From an uncultured Oscillospiraceae bacterium (GTDB taxonomy: Bacteria; Bacillota; Clostridia; Oscillospirales; Oscillospiraceae): DNA of 35,125 nucleotides. The notes under the pieces were generated by a model, which was given only the letters and a program-made list of their open reading frames with translations, was not told the origin of the DNA and did no database searches. Of this stretch, positions 25,525-32,017 are shown one piece after another. The DNA is taken from contig CALWXD010000151.1 in the NCBI GenBank assembly GCA_944385425.1, positions 1 to 35,125 on the forward strand. Reading direction: 5' to 3'. Numbering within the stretch: position 1 is the stretch's first letter; every line of letters begins with the position of its first letter. A program made the translations under genes and the position numbers.

Positions 25525-26061
25525 ATGCCCATTGTGTTGAAGCCCTATATGCGCCAGGCGGCGGTGGACTACGCCCACCGCTGGGCCTACAGCCGCAACC
25601 CCGTCTTTTACGACTATGAGGAGATCGGCGGGGACTGCACCAATTTTGCCTCCCAGTGTCTCTACGCCGGCAGCGGCGTCATGAATTTTACGCCGGACTT
25701 CGGCTGGTACTATATCAACGGCAACAACAAAGCCCCCGCCTGGACGGGGGTGGAGTATCTCTACCAATTTCTGACGCGGCAGGACCCCTCCGTCGGCCCG
25801 GCGGCGGTAGACGCGCGGATCATGGATCTGATGCCCGGGGATTTGATCCAGCTGTCCTTTGACGGGGAGACCTTCAGCCATACCCCGGTGGTAGTGGCCG
25901 CCGACCGGCCCAGGACCCCTTCCGAGGTCCTGGTGGCCGCCCACAGCTATGACAGCGACAACCGTCCCCTCAGCAGCTACACCTTCCAAAAAATCCGCTA
26001 TCTCCATATCGTCGGCGTCCAGAAACCGGCCTGGAGCGGCAGCTGGGCCCCCTTGGCATAA
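25525..26061 (+). CDS. Amidase-domain protein (Amidase_6, NlpC/P60-like fold)
   Basis: 178 residues. The N-terminal segment VDYAHRWAYSRNPVFYDYEEIGGDCTNFASQCLYAG is the Amidase_6 signature, with the probable catalytic cysteine in GGDCTNF at about residue 38. A conserved histidine (FSHTPVVV) and later AAHSYDSDNRPLSSY fit the papain-like fold. No signal peptide or membrane segment is visible, so action in the cytoplasm, in the mother cell or after lysis is possible. CGGAGG lies seven bases before the ATG. It stands alone between divergent and convergent minus-strand genes. Related proteins are common in spore-formers, but the substrate is unknown. Confidence 0.8.
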   Translation: MPIVLKPYMRQAAVDYAHRWAYSRNPVFYDYEEIGGDCTNFASQCLYAGSGVMNFTPDFGWYYINGNNKAPAWTGVEYLYQFLTRQDPSVGPAAVDARIMDLMPGDLIQLSFDGETFSHTPVVVAADRPRTPSEVLVAAHSYDSDNRPLSSYTFQKIRYLHIVGVQKPAWSGSWAPLA

Positions 26062-26066
26062 TTGCG

Positions 26067-26108
26067 GCGGCTGGCGGGGACGGGATTTTCCCGCCGCCTG
26101 CCAGCCGC
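26067..26108. terminator. Possible hairpin between convergent genes
   Basis: Arms GCGGCTGGC and GCCAGCCGC pair around an inner CGGGATTTTCCCG stem, in the 49 bases between the amidase gene and the end of xer. No T-run follows on either strand, so termination is uncertain. Confidence 0.35.
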
Positions 26109-26110
26109 GC

Positions 26111-27136
26111 CTAGGTCTCCTCGGTGGATTTTTTCCCGGTTCGCCGCTGTTTCTGATGGCTTAAGGGATTGGCCCTGGCCGCCACACGCAGTGCCTCGTT
26201 GTCAATATGGGTATAAATTTCCGTGGTGTTCAGATGCTCATGTCCCAGCACCTCCTGGACCGCCTTCACATCCACGCCGTTTTGCAGCATCAAGGTGGCC
26301 GCCGTGTGGCGGAGCTTGTGGGCGGAGTACTGGGAGCCGTCGAGCCCCGCCAGGGAGAGGTATTTTTTCACCAGCGCGTGGACGGTGGAACGGCTGATCC
26401 GCTGGTCCCTGGAGGAGAGAAAAAGGGCGTTCTCATCCCGCCCGCGGATGGGCCGGCGGACCGCCAGATACCGCTCCAGCGCGTCCTTGCAGGCGTCGTT
26501 GAGGTAGACCATCCTGGTTTTGCCGCCCTTGCCGAGGATCCGCAGCCCGTCGCCGTGGATATCGCCGCAGTTGAGGCCGATCAGCTCGGAAATCCGCAGG
26601 CCGCAGTTGAGAAACAGGGTGAGAATACAGTAGTCCCGCTCTTGGAAATTGCCTCCCACCGCGTCTAAAAGCTCCACGGATTCCTCTAAGGTCAAATACT
26701 TGGGCAGGGTTTTCTTCAGCTTTGGGGAGTCGATGTCCTTGATGGGATTTTCCTTTAATATGTGGGACCGGGTAAGATAGTTAAAAAATGAACGAAGTGT
26801 CGCGATCTTCCTGGCACGGGAGGATGCCGACAGCCCGGTATCGGAGTGGCGGCTGTTGTGGTGGACCTGCCGCTCACGGCTGAGATAGGACATGTAGCTG
26901 TAGACATCCGTCAAGGTAATGGTCTCCAGAAAGGCGGTGTCGATATCCCTAATATCAATGGCATCCAGCGCCTGGTCCCGCAGCGCGGGGGTTCGCAGCT
27001 GTTTCATATAGCGGAAAAAATTCCGCAGGTCCAGATAGTATTCATCCACAGTCTTTGGAGAATGGGCCTTGATGGTCTCGTGGTAGGCCAAAAAGTCGAT
27101 AAGGACCTTCGGCGCGTCCTGGCGGTATTCCAACAT
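26111..27136 (-). CDS. Tyrosine recombinase of the XerC/XerD family
   Basis: 341 residues. The N-terminal SAM-like core-binding domain (about 15-150) is followed by the catalytic domain with the expected residues: Arg in CGLRISELIGL, Lys in GKGGKTR, His/Arg in HKLRHTAAT, His in LGHEHLNTT and the nucleophile Tyr in EIYTH. Length and motifs fit Xer chromosome-dimer-resolution enzymes better than phage integrases, and no phage genes are nearby. The start at 27136 (MLEYRQDAPKVLIDFL) is at the conserved N-terminus; the 13-residue longer GTG reading lacks a ribosome site. A 28-bp dif-like palindrome lies 107 bases upstream. radA precedes it on the same strand. Confidence 0.85.
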   Translation of the reverse strand: MLEYRQDAPKVLIDFLAYHETIKAHSPKTVDEYYLDLRNFFRYMKQLRTPALRDQALDAIDIRDIDTAFLETITLTDVYSYMSYLSRERQVHHNSRHSDTGLSASSRARKIATLRSFFNYLTRSHILKENPIKDIDSPKLKKTLPKYLTLEESVELLDAVGGNFQERDYCILTLFLNCGLRISELIGLNCGDIHGDGLRILGKGGKTRMVYLNDACKDALERYLAVRRPIRGRDENALFLSSRDQRISRSTVHALVKKYLSLAGLDGSQYSAHKLRHTAATLMLQNGVDVKAVQEVLGHEHLNTTEIYTHIDNEALRVAARANPLSHQKQRRTGKKSTEET

Positions 27137-27242
27137 GGTTTTTTGGTCCCCGGCGGACCACGGGGCGGCTGGCACGCAGCCGGTACGGATGGCCGGCGCA
27201 GCAGGGCTTGTCCGGCAAAAACGGGACTTGCCCCTCCCCTAT

Positions 27243-27270
27243 ATTGAACAAAATTTTTATTTTGTTCAAT
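27243..27270. repeat. 28-bp perfect palindrome, candidate dif-like Xer site or operator
   Basis: Two 11-base arms, ATTGAACAAAA and TTTTGTTCAAT, are exact inverted repeats around a 6-base centre (TTTTTA). The 11-6-11 layout equals that of dif sites, and the right arm matches the E. coli XerD half-site TTATGTTAAAT at 9 of 11 positions (recalled consensus). It is a sharply AT-rich island in GC-rich DNA between radA and the xer gene. An operator for xer is the main alternative. Confidence 0.55.
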
Positions 27271-27333
27271 TATGTATCCGCCGGGATTTGCCTCCTCTCT
27301 CTTGTGTTCCCTAAGCCGTCCGCAAGCGGGCGG

Positions 27334-28695
27334 TCAAGCCTTGCCCAGCACCGCCCGGACCGCCTCGCCGATGGTGTTGGCCTGGATCAGCTCCAGATCG
27401 CCGCAGCGGGGCGCCTTGCCGGAATTTCTTCTGGGAATGACGCATTTTGAAAACCCCAGCCGCTGTACCTCGGAAAGGCGCTGCTCCAGGTGGTTCACCG
27501 CCCGCAGCTCGCCGGTAAGGCCCACCTCGCCGATGGCCACCAGATCCCCGGGCACTGGCCGGTCCACATAGCTGGAGGCCAGCGCCAGCACCGCCGCCAG
27601 GTCCGCCGCGGGCTCGTCCAGGGTGAGGCCGCCGATGATATTCATAAACGCGTCGCAGCTGCTGAGGCGCATGCCGCCCCGTTTCTCCAGGACTGCCATC
27701 AGCATAGCCGCCCGGTTGTAGTCAAATCCGTTGCAGGTCCTCCTGGGGGACGCGGCGCCGGTGGGGGCGATCAGCGCCTGGATCTCCGCCAGCACCGGCC
27801 GCGCCCCCTCCATCACACAGGCGACACAGGTGCCGGAGGCACCCTCCGGCCTCCCCTCCAGCAGCATTTGGGAGGGGTTCTCCACCTCCGCGAGCCCCTC
27901 GTCCTGCATCTCAAAGACGCCGATCTCGTTGGTGGCCCCAAAGCGGTTCTTTGCCGCGCGCAGGATCCGGTAGCTGTTGTGGGAATCCCCCTCAAAGTAC
28001 AGCACGCAGTCCACCATGTGCTCCAGCACCTTGGGGCCGGCGATGGCCCCGTCCTTGTTGACATGGCCGATGATAAATACCGTAATGCCCCGGCGCTTGG
28101 CCAGGTCCATCAGCGCCAGTGTGCAGCCCTTCACCTGCCCGACGCTGCCGGGCGGGGTGTCCAGCGAGGACTGGTACAGCGTCTGGATGGAGTCCACCAT
28201 CAAAATATCCGGCGCCGTCTCGTCGACAGACTCCAGGATATCCTCCACATTGGTCTCCGAGAGCAGGTACAGCGCCTCCCCCCTCACCTGCAGCCGCCGG
28301 GCCCGCAGCTTTAACTGCCCCAGGGACTCCTCGCCGGAGACATACAGCACCTTGGAGGCGGCGCACAGCGCGTCGCAGATCTGCAGCAGCAGGGTGCTCT
28401 TCCCGATGCCGGGGGCGCCGCCCACCAGAACCAGGGAGCCCTTCACCCCGCCGCCGCCCAGAACCCGGTCCAGCTCGCGCATCCCGGTGGAAAAACGGAT
28501 TTCCTCTACATGGTCAATCTCTGACAAGGAATATACCTTTGCGGCTCTCCCCTGCCGGACACGGCCTGCCGGTTCCCGCTTGGCGGCGGGCTGCTCCACA
28601 ATGGTGTTCCAGGCGCCGCAGGCGGGACACCGCCCCGCACACTTGGGCGTCTCATTCCCGCACTGGGTGCAGTAATACAGGCTTTTTGTCTTCAT
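27334..28695 (-). CDS. radA: DNA repair protein RadA
   Basis: 453 residues. RadA promotes branch migration in recombinational repair. An N-terminal zinc finger has C9, C12, C23 and C26. The RecA-like core carries Walker A GAPGIGKST near residue 95, VDSIQTL (Walker B), and the RadA-specific KNRFGATNEIG motif. The C-terminal Lon-like domain ends LIQANTIGEAVRAVLGKA. The start at 28695 (MKTKSLYYCTQCG) is chosen because it opens directly into the zinc finger and has AAAGGA upstream. It follows cwlD by 42 bases and probably shares its transcript. Confidence 0.95.
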   Translation of the reverse strand: MKTKSLYYCTQCGNETPKCAGRCPACGAWNTIVEQPAAKREPAGRVRQGRAAKVYSLSEIDHVEEIRFSTGMRELDRVLGGGGVKGSLVLVGGAPGIGKSTLLLQICDALCAASKVLYVSGEESLGQLKLRARRLQVRGEALYLLSETNVEDILESVDETAPDILMVDSIQTLYQSSLDTPPGSVGQVKGCTLALMDLAKRRGITVFIIGHVNKDGAIAGPKVLEHMVDCVLYFEGDSHNSYRILRAAKNRFGATNEIGVFEMQDEGLAEVENPSQMLLEGRPEGASGTCVACVMEGARPVLAEIQALIAPTGAASPRRTCNGFDYNRAAMLMAVLEKRGGMRLSSCDAFMNIIGGLTLDEPAADLAAVLALASSYVDRPVPGDLVAIGEVGLTGELRAVNHLEQRLSEVQRLGFSKCVIPRRNSGKAPRCGDLELIQANTIGEAVRAVLGKA

Positions 28696-28737
28696 AGGGA
28701 CCGGTTCCTTTCCTCTCTTTGTGCCCGGCGCCGACAT

Positions 28738-29487
28738 TTAGGGCGCCGGTTCTGTCCTCTCCCCGCCGCCGGACATGCCGGAGAGAAATCCGGCGGCTAC
28801 AGACAGCGCCAGGACGGTCTGATGGTCGGCGCTGGACAGGCGGGCCGCCTCCTCGGCGTTGGATAAAAAGCCGCACTCCACCAAGACGCCGGGACACTGA
28901 ATGTGCTCCATCAGATAGACGGAGGTGTCGATAGCCTTGGAGGCCTTGGCGCTGCCCTGGTTCACACTGCTGTTTAGGCAGTCCTGGATGGCGGCGGCCA
29001 GGTCCTCCCCGTTCCCCCGGCGGTTGAAGAACACCTGGGCGCCGTGGACGCTTTTGGCCTGGGGCAGGCTGTTTTGGTGGATGGAGAGCAAAACAGCCGC
29101 AGCGTAGCTGTTGACGAGGGCCACGCGGTTCTGGATGTCGGACACCTTTTTTTCCCGCAGCGTGGCTGCGCCCTCGGAATAGATGGAGACGTCGCTCTCC
29201 CGGGTCATGACAGGCTCCCACCCCAAAAAGCGGAACACCTCCCGCAGCCGCAGCGCCACCTCCAGGTTCAGCAGGGATTCCACCGTCCCGTCCGCCGCCA
29301 CCGCCCCGCCGTCCTCGCCGCCGTGTCCGGGGTCGATGACAAGGGTCACGGCAGCCTGCCGGCCGGCAGGGGCTCCGGCAGCCCTGTAGGAGGGGGCTTT
29401 CCCACCCCGGCGAAAAAAGAGCAGGGCCAGCGCCAGCAGTACCAGCAGTACCAGCAGCAGATGCCGCCGCCGAAGAACCCAAAACAT
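28738..29487 (-). CDS. cwlD: Sporulation N-acetylmuramoyl-L-alanine amidase CwlD
   Basis: 249 residues. An N-terminal membrane anchor (HLLLVLLVLLALALLFF, about residues 9-25) precedes an Amidase_3 domain. The zinc ligands are visible in VIDPGHGGEDGG, ESLLNLE and LSIHQNS, and the catalytic Glu in LVECGFLSN. CwlD starts muramic-delta-lactam formation in the spore cortex by removing stem peptides. The start at 29487 has GGGGGTGG upstream; a start at 29508 lacks a ribosome site. A sigma-E-like promoter lies just upstream. It is divergent from the cotJ operon. Confidence 0.9.
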   Translation of the reverse strand: MFWVLRRRHLLLVLLVLLALALLFFRRGGKAPSYRAAGAPAGRQAAVTLVIDPGHGGEDGGAVAADGTVESLLNLEVALRLREVFRFLGWEPVMTRESDVSIYSEGAATLREKKVSDIQNRVALVNSYAAAVLLSIHQNSLPQAKSVHGAQVFFNRRGNGEDLAAAIQDCLNSSVNQGSAKASKAIDTSVYLMEHIQCPGVLVECGFLSNAEEAARLSSADHQTVLALSVAAGFLSGMSGGGERTEPAP

Positions 29488-29506
29488 AATGCCACCCCCC
29501 TGCTCC

Positions 29507-29536
29507 ATCGTATGGCGGGATGGCCTGTCTCTATTC
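29507..29536 (-). promoter_or_regulatory. Sigma-E-like promoter for cwlD
   Basis: On the minus strand GAATAGA (29536-29530) is followed after 15 bases by CATACGAT (29514-29507). These match the sigma-E consensus KMATATT / CATACAnT at 5 of 7 and 7 of 8 positions. The leader would be very short (about 13 bases). Confidence 0.4.
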
Positions 29537-29589
29537 TACCACACTCTTGGAAAAAAGGGAATGCGCAGTGACCACTTCCCTGCGAAATT

Positions 29590-29597
29590 CATACCAT
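29590..29597 (+). promoter_or_regulatory. Possible sigma-E -10 element for the cotJ operon
   Basis: CATACCAT resembles the sigma-E -10 consensus (CATACAnT) and lies about 60 bases before the CotJA start. No good -35 is seen at the usual distance, so this is weak. cotJ is sigma-E-controlled in Bacillus. Confidence 0.28.
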
Positions 29598-29657
29598 GAA
29601 ACAGGCGGCACGGCGCCGCCGTACCGCCTGCAGCTTTCGAGACAGGAGGAATTCCCG

Positions 29658-30113
29658 TTGCAAAATGAGACCAATCCCCGCACCTGCGGCGTGATGGAGG
29701 GGAAACTCCCCGGTTCCTGCGCGCCGATGGTGTTTCCCTATATCCCCATGCAGGAGAACAGCCCCCAGACCTACTCCCAGCAGGAGGGTCTGCAGAACGG
29801 AACGCTGTTCCCGGGGCTGAACCTCCCCTTCTTTCGCGGCCTTAAAACCCGGTTCCAGTGCGACAACCAGGCGCTGTGCGAGCTGATGGCCCTGGACTTT
29901 GCCATTACGGAGCTGGGCCTCTACCTGGATACCCACAGAGGCGACAAGGACGCCTTTGCCCTCTTCTCCAACTACGTCCGCCTCTACCGGGAGGGCAAGG
30001 AGAAGTATGAGAAGCAGTACGGCCCGCTGCAGCAGGCAAACACCGCCGCCGGCGGCAGCTATGCCTGGCTCAGCGACCCGTGGCCCTGGGACGTGGAAGG
30101 AGGCAAGGCCTAA
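29658..30113 (+). CDS. CotJA-CotJB fusion spore coat protein
   Basis: 151 residues from a TTG at 29658, chosen because AGGAGG at 29644-29649 is eight bases upstream; a longer reading from 29520 would start above the likely promoter. Residues about 21-58 (CAPMVFPYIPMQE, LQNGTLFPGLNLPF) are the CotJA domain. Residues about 70-146 (LCELMALDFAITELGLYLDTH, EKYEKQYGPL, SDPWPW) are a complete CotJB domain. In most spore-formers these are separate genes cotJA and cotJB; here they form one frame with no stop between them. CotJA is needed to place CotJC in the coat. The stop overlaps the cotJC ATG by one base (TAATG), so the three functions were built to be made together. Confidence 0.85.
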   Translation: MQNETNPRTCGVMEGKLPGSCAPMVFPYIPMQENSPQTYSQQEGLQNGTLFPGLNLPFFRGLKTRFQCDNQALCELMALDFAITELGLYLDTHRGDKDAFALFSNYVRLYREGKEKYEKQYGPLQQANTAAGGSYAWLSDPWPWDVEGGKA

Positions 30114-30300
30114 TGTTCGTCTATGAGAAGAAACTGCAGTACCCGGTCCGCATCAAAAACACCAACCCCAAGCTGGCGTCCTGGATCATCTCCCAGTACG
30201 GCGGCCCGGACGGGGAGCTGGGCGCCTCCCTGCGCTACCTCAGCCAGCGGTTCTCCATGCCCTACCCGGAGCTGAAGGGCCTTCTAACCGATATCGGTAC
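30113..30300 (+). CDS. cotJC: cotJC 5' segment (spore coat Mn catalase), interrupted by a skin-like element
   Basis: Sixty-three codons encode the N-terminus of CotJC (FVYEKKLQYPVRIKN, QYGGPDGELGASLRYLSQRF, GLLTDIGT), including the first manganese ligand E35. The family sequence then stops at GGTAC (30296-30300) and continues at 34943. No stop follows at the break: the frame stays open by chance for over 1,000 codons antisense to the inserted genes, and that reading has no CotJC similarity. Without excision no working catalase can be made, because the second ligand pair (EExxH) lies in the other segment. Both parts are undamaged and in phase, which argues against a decayed pseudogene. Confidence 0.9.
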
Positions 30301-31654
30301 CATGGCGCGGTGTGACACCGCCCTCCCCTTCCCCCCACCGGAAACGCCATGTCCACGGGAACCCCCGCAGGCTTACGGAGAGCGTCCCGTCCGGAAAAAC
30401 GGTGATCCCCTCCAGCACCTCCTCCAGCAGCGCCGACGGGTACCGCCCCTCCCGGCGGATGGAGGCGAGGAGCGCGGAGAGGGCCTCCTCCCCGGCGTGG
30501 GCGGCACTCCCCATGCACCGGGAGATCCATTTTCCAGTCTCCGCGGCGGCGAGCTCCCAGAGATCCGCGGGGACCGTATCCAGGCAGCGGCGGAGGGCCT
30601 CCTCCGCCGCCGCGTCAGAGAGCCCCCGCCCAATGGGACACCGTCTCTCCCCCGCCCCTGTCCGCTCCGGGCGGCAGGCCCTGCCGCAGCGCCAATACCG
30701 CCGGGCGCCGTCTTTGCCGGACTTCTGCCGGGCGACAAAGGGCCCGCCGCAGCAGCCGCAGCGGATCCGCCCGGAGAGGAGACGGCTGGCGCCGGCGTGG
30801 CCTCCCTGCTCCGACAGCCGGCGCTGCACCTGTTCCCAGAGGGGGCGGTCAACCACCGGCGCATGGTGGTTTTGCAGCACGATCTGCGGCTCCTCTCCCC
30901 GGTTGATCTGTTTCCGGTGGGTGAGGTAGTCCGGCGTAAAGCTCTTTTTCTGGACCAGGTCCCCCACATATTTTTCATTTTTCAAGATTTTGCGGATGAC
31001 GCTCCCGGACCATGCGGCGGCACCGCGGCAGGTGGGACGCCCCTCCCGCTGCAAAAGGGCGGCGATCCCCTCCGCGCTCATGCCCTCTGCGCCGTAGAGG
31101 GTAAAGATCCGCCGGACCAGCGCCGCGCCCTCCGGCTCCGGGGTAAGCCGCCCCTGCTCCAGGCGGTAGCCCAGCGGCGCGCGGCCGAAGACCACCCCCT
31201 TCTCCATCTGCCGCGTCTGTCCCCACTTCACCCGCTGGGAGGTCCTGCGGCTCTCCTCCTGGGCGATGGAGGCGAGGATGGAGAGGCGCAGCTCCGCGTC
31301 CGGCTCCAGGGTGTCGATGCCGTCGTTGAGGAAGTATACGCCGACCCCCAGCGCCTTCAGCTCCCTGGTATAGCGGATGGTGTCCAGAATATTGCGGGAG
31401 AAACGGCTGATCTCCTTGGTGAGGATCCGGGAAAAACGGCCCGCTCTGGCGTCCGCCAGCATAGCCTGGAAGGCCCGCCGTTTCCGGGTGGAGGTGCCTG
31501 TCACCCCCTCGTCGGCATAGACCGCGCAGAGCTGCCAGCCCGGCTGCTGGGCGATGTACCGCTCAAAAAAAGCCTTCTGGTTTTCAAAGGAGTTGCGCTG
31601 GTCCTCCTTGTCGGTGGAGACGCGGCAGTAGGCTGCCACTTGGCGGCGCTCCAT
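30284..31654 (-). CDS. Large serine recombinase of the cotJC intervening element
   Basis: 456 residues in the integrated state. The resolvase domain (about 5-150) has the nucleophile S13 in YCRVSTD and the RFSRILTKEISRFSRN and ASIAQEESRRTSQR motifs. The recombinase domain (about 155-280; GRAPLGYRLEQG, WSGSVIRKILKNEKYVGDLVQKKS) precedes a zinc ribbon with C299/C302, C323 and C339. It is a SpoIVCA/phage-integrase relative. GGGAGG precedes the ATG at 31654. The last five residues (GTDIG) and the TAG stop are encoded by antisense cotJC DNA beyond the attachment site. In the excised circle the frame would run into the other element end instead. No terminator follows, so transcripts would run antisense into cotJAB-C. 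Confidence 0.92.
   Translation of the reverse strand: MERRQVAAYCRVSTDKEDQRNSFENQKAFFERYIAQQPGWQLCAVYADEGVTGTSTRKRRAFQAMLADARAGRFSRILTKEISRFSRNILDTIRYTRELKALGVGVYFLNDGIDTLEPDAELRLSILASIAQEESRRTSQRVKWGQTRQMEKGVVFGRAPLGYRLEQGRLTPEPEGAALVRRIFTLYGAEGMSAEGIAALLQREGRPTCRGAAAWSGSVIRKILKNEKYVGDLVQKKSFTPDYLTHRKQINRGEEPQIVLQNHHAPVVDRPLWEQVQRRLSEQGGHAGASRLLSGRIRCGCCGGPFVARQKSGKDGARRYWRCGRACRPERTGAGERRCPIGRGLSDAAAEEALRRCLDTVPADLWELAAAETGKWISRCMGSAAHAGEEALSALLASIRREGRYPSALLEEVLEGITVFPDGTLSVSLRGFPWTWRFRWGEGEGGVTPRHGTDIG
30296..30300. repeat. attL core of the cotJC element
   Basis: GGTAC shared with the right end. To its left is cotJC (CTAACCGATATC), to its right the element (CATGGCGCGG). The flanks next to the core differ between the two ends, so the crossover lies within these five bases. 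Confidence 0.75.
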
Positions 31655-31655
31655 C

Positions 31656-31850
31656 CTACGCCTCCCGCCATTCCGCCAGCTCCGCAGGGCAGCGATCCAA
31701 CGCCCCCCGCTCCTCCAGGGACCGGAGCAGCCCCCGCTGACAGTGGGCAATCCACTCCGTCAGATCCTCCTTCGCGGCAGGCTCTCTCCGCTGAATCTCC
31801 AGCAAAACCAGCTGCCTTCCCCTGCCGGCCTTCCTCCCTGCTCCCTCCAT
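31656..31850 (-). CDS. Small protein coupled to the serine recombinase
   Basis: 64 residues, not recognised as a known family. It starts MEGAGRKAGRGRQLVLLEIQ and ends with a helical, charged segment (KEDLTEWIAHCQRGLLRSLEE to AEWREA). GGGGAGGGG lies about eight bases before the ATG at 31850. The stop codon is one base from the recombinase ATG, so the two are co-translated. By position it could be a recombination directionality factor or another excision partner; this is inferred, since such factors have no common sequence. An alternative start at 31883 adds 11 residues but would sit upstream of the ribosome site. Confidence 0.6.
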   Translation of the reverse strand: MEGAGRKAGRGRQLVLLEIQRREPAAKEDLTEWIAHCQRGLLRSLEERGALDRCPAELAEWREA

Positions 31851-31900
31851 ATAAAACCCCTCCCCTTTCACAGTGGGCCGCACCGCGCAGCCTCTTCCCT

Positions 31901-31929
31901 ACTGTATGCCCTTTTTCGCGGAAAGAGAC
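31901..31929 (-). promoter_or_regulatory. Sporulation-type promoter for the small ORF-recombinase operon
   Basis: On the minus strand CATACAGT (31908-31901) matches all eight positions of the sigma-E -10 consensus CATACAnT; extended to GCATACAGTA it also fits the sigma-K -10 pattern. The candidate -35 (GTCTCTT at 31929-31923) is weak. The -10 lies about 50 bases before the small ORF. Confidence 0.5.
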
Positions 31930-31947
31930 CGCTTGTGCCCGGCGGGT

Positions 31948-31985
31948 AAAAGGGCGGCCCGCCGCAGGTGTGCAGCGGGCCGCCC
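31948..31985 (-). terminator. Intrinsic terminator after the flavodiiron gene
   Basis: On the minus strand an 11-bp GC-rich stem (GGGCGGCCCGC and its complement) with a 12-base loop ends in TTTT. It lies 32 bases after the stop at 32018 and insulates the sporulation-type promoter of the recombinase operon from upstream transcription. Confidence 0.82.
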
Positions 31986-32017
31986 ATTGCGGGAGCTCCT
32001 TGGGATTTGACAAAGGC

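Noticed and set aside
26111-27136. The tyrosine recombinase as a phage or integrative-element integrase
   Set aside because: No phage, conjugation or attachment-duplication signs flank it; it sits among housekeeping genes and its length and motifs fit Xer.
27243-27270. The palindrome as a LexA (SOS) box
   Set aside because: The GAAC and GTTC elements are 14 bases apart; the Gram-positive SOS box needs four.
30113-30300. cotJC as a simple decayed pseudogene
   Set aside because: Both halves are intact, in phase and rejoin exactly at a conserved active-site motif, with a full-length recombinase next to the break.
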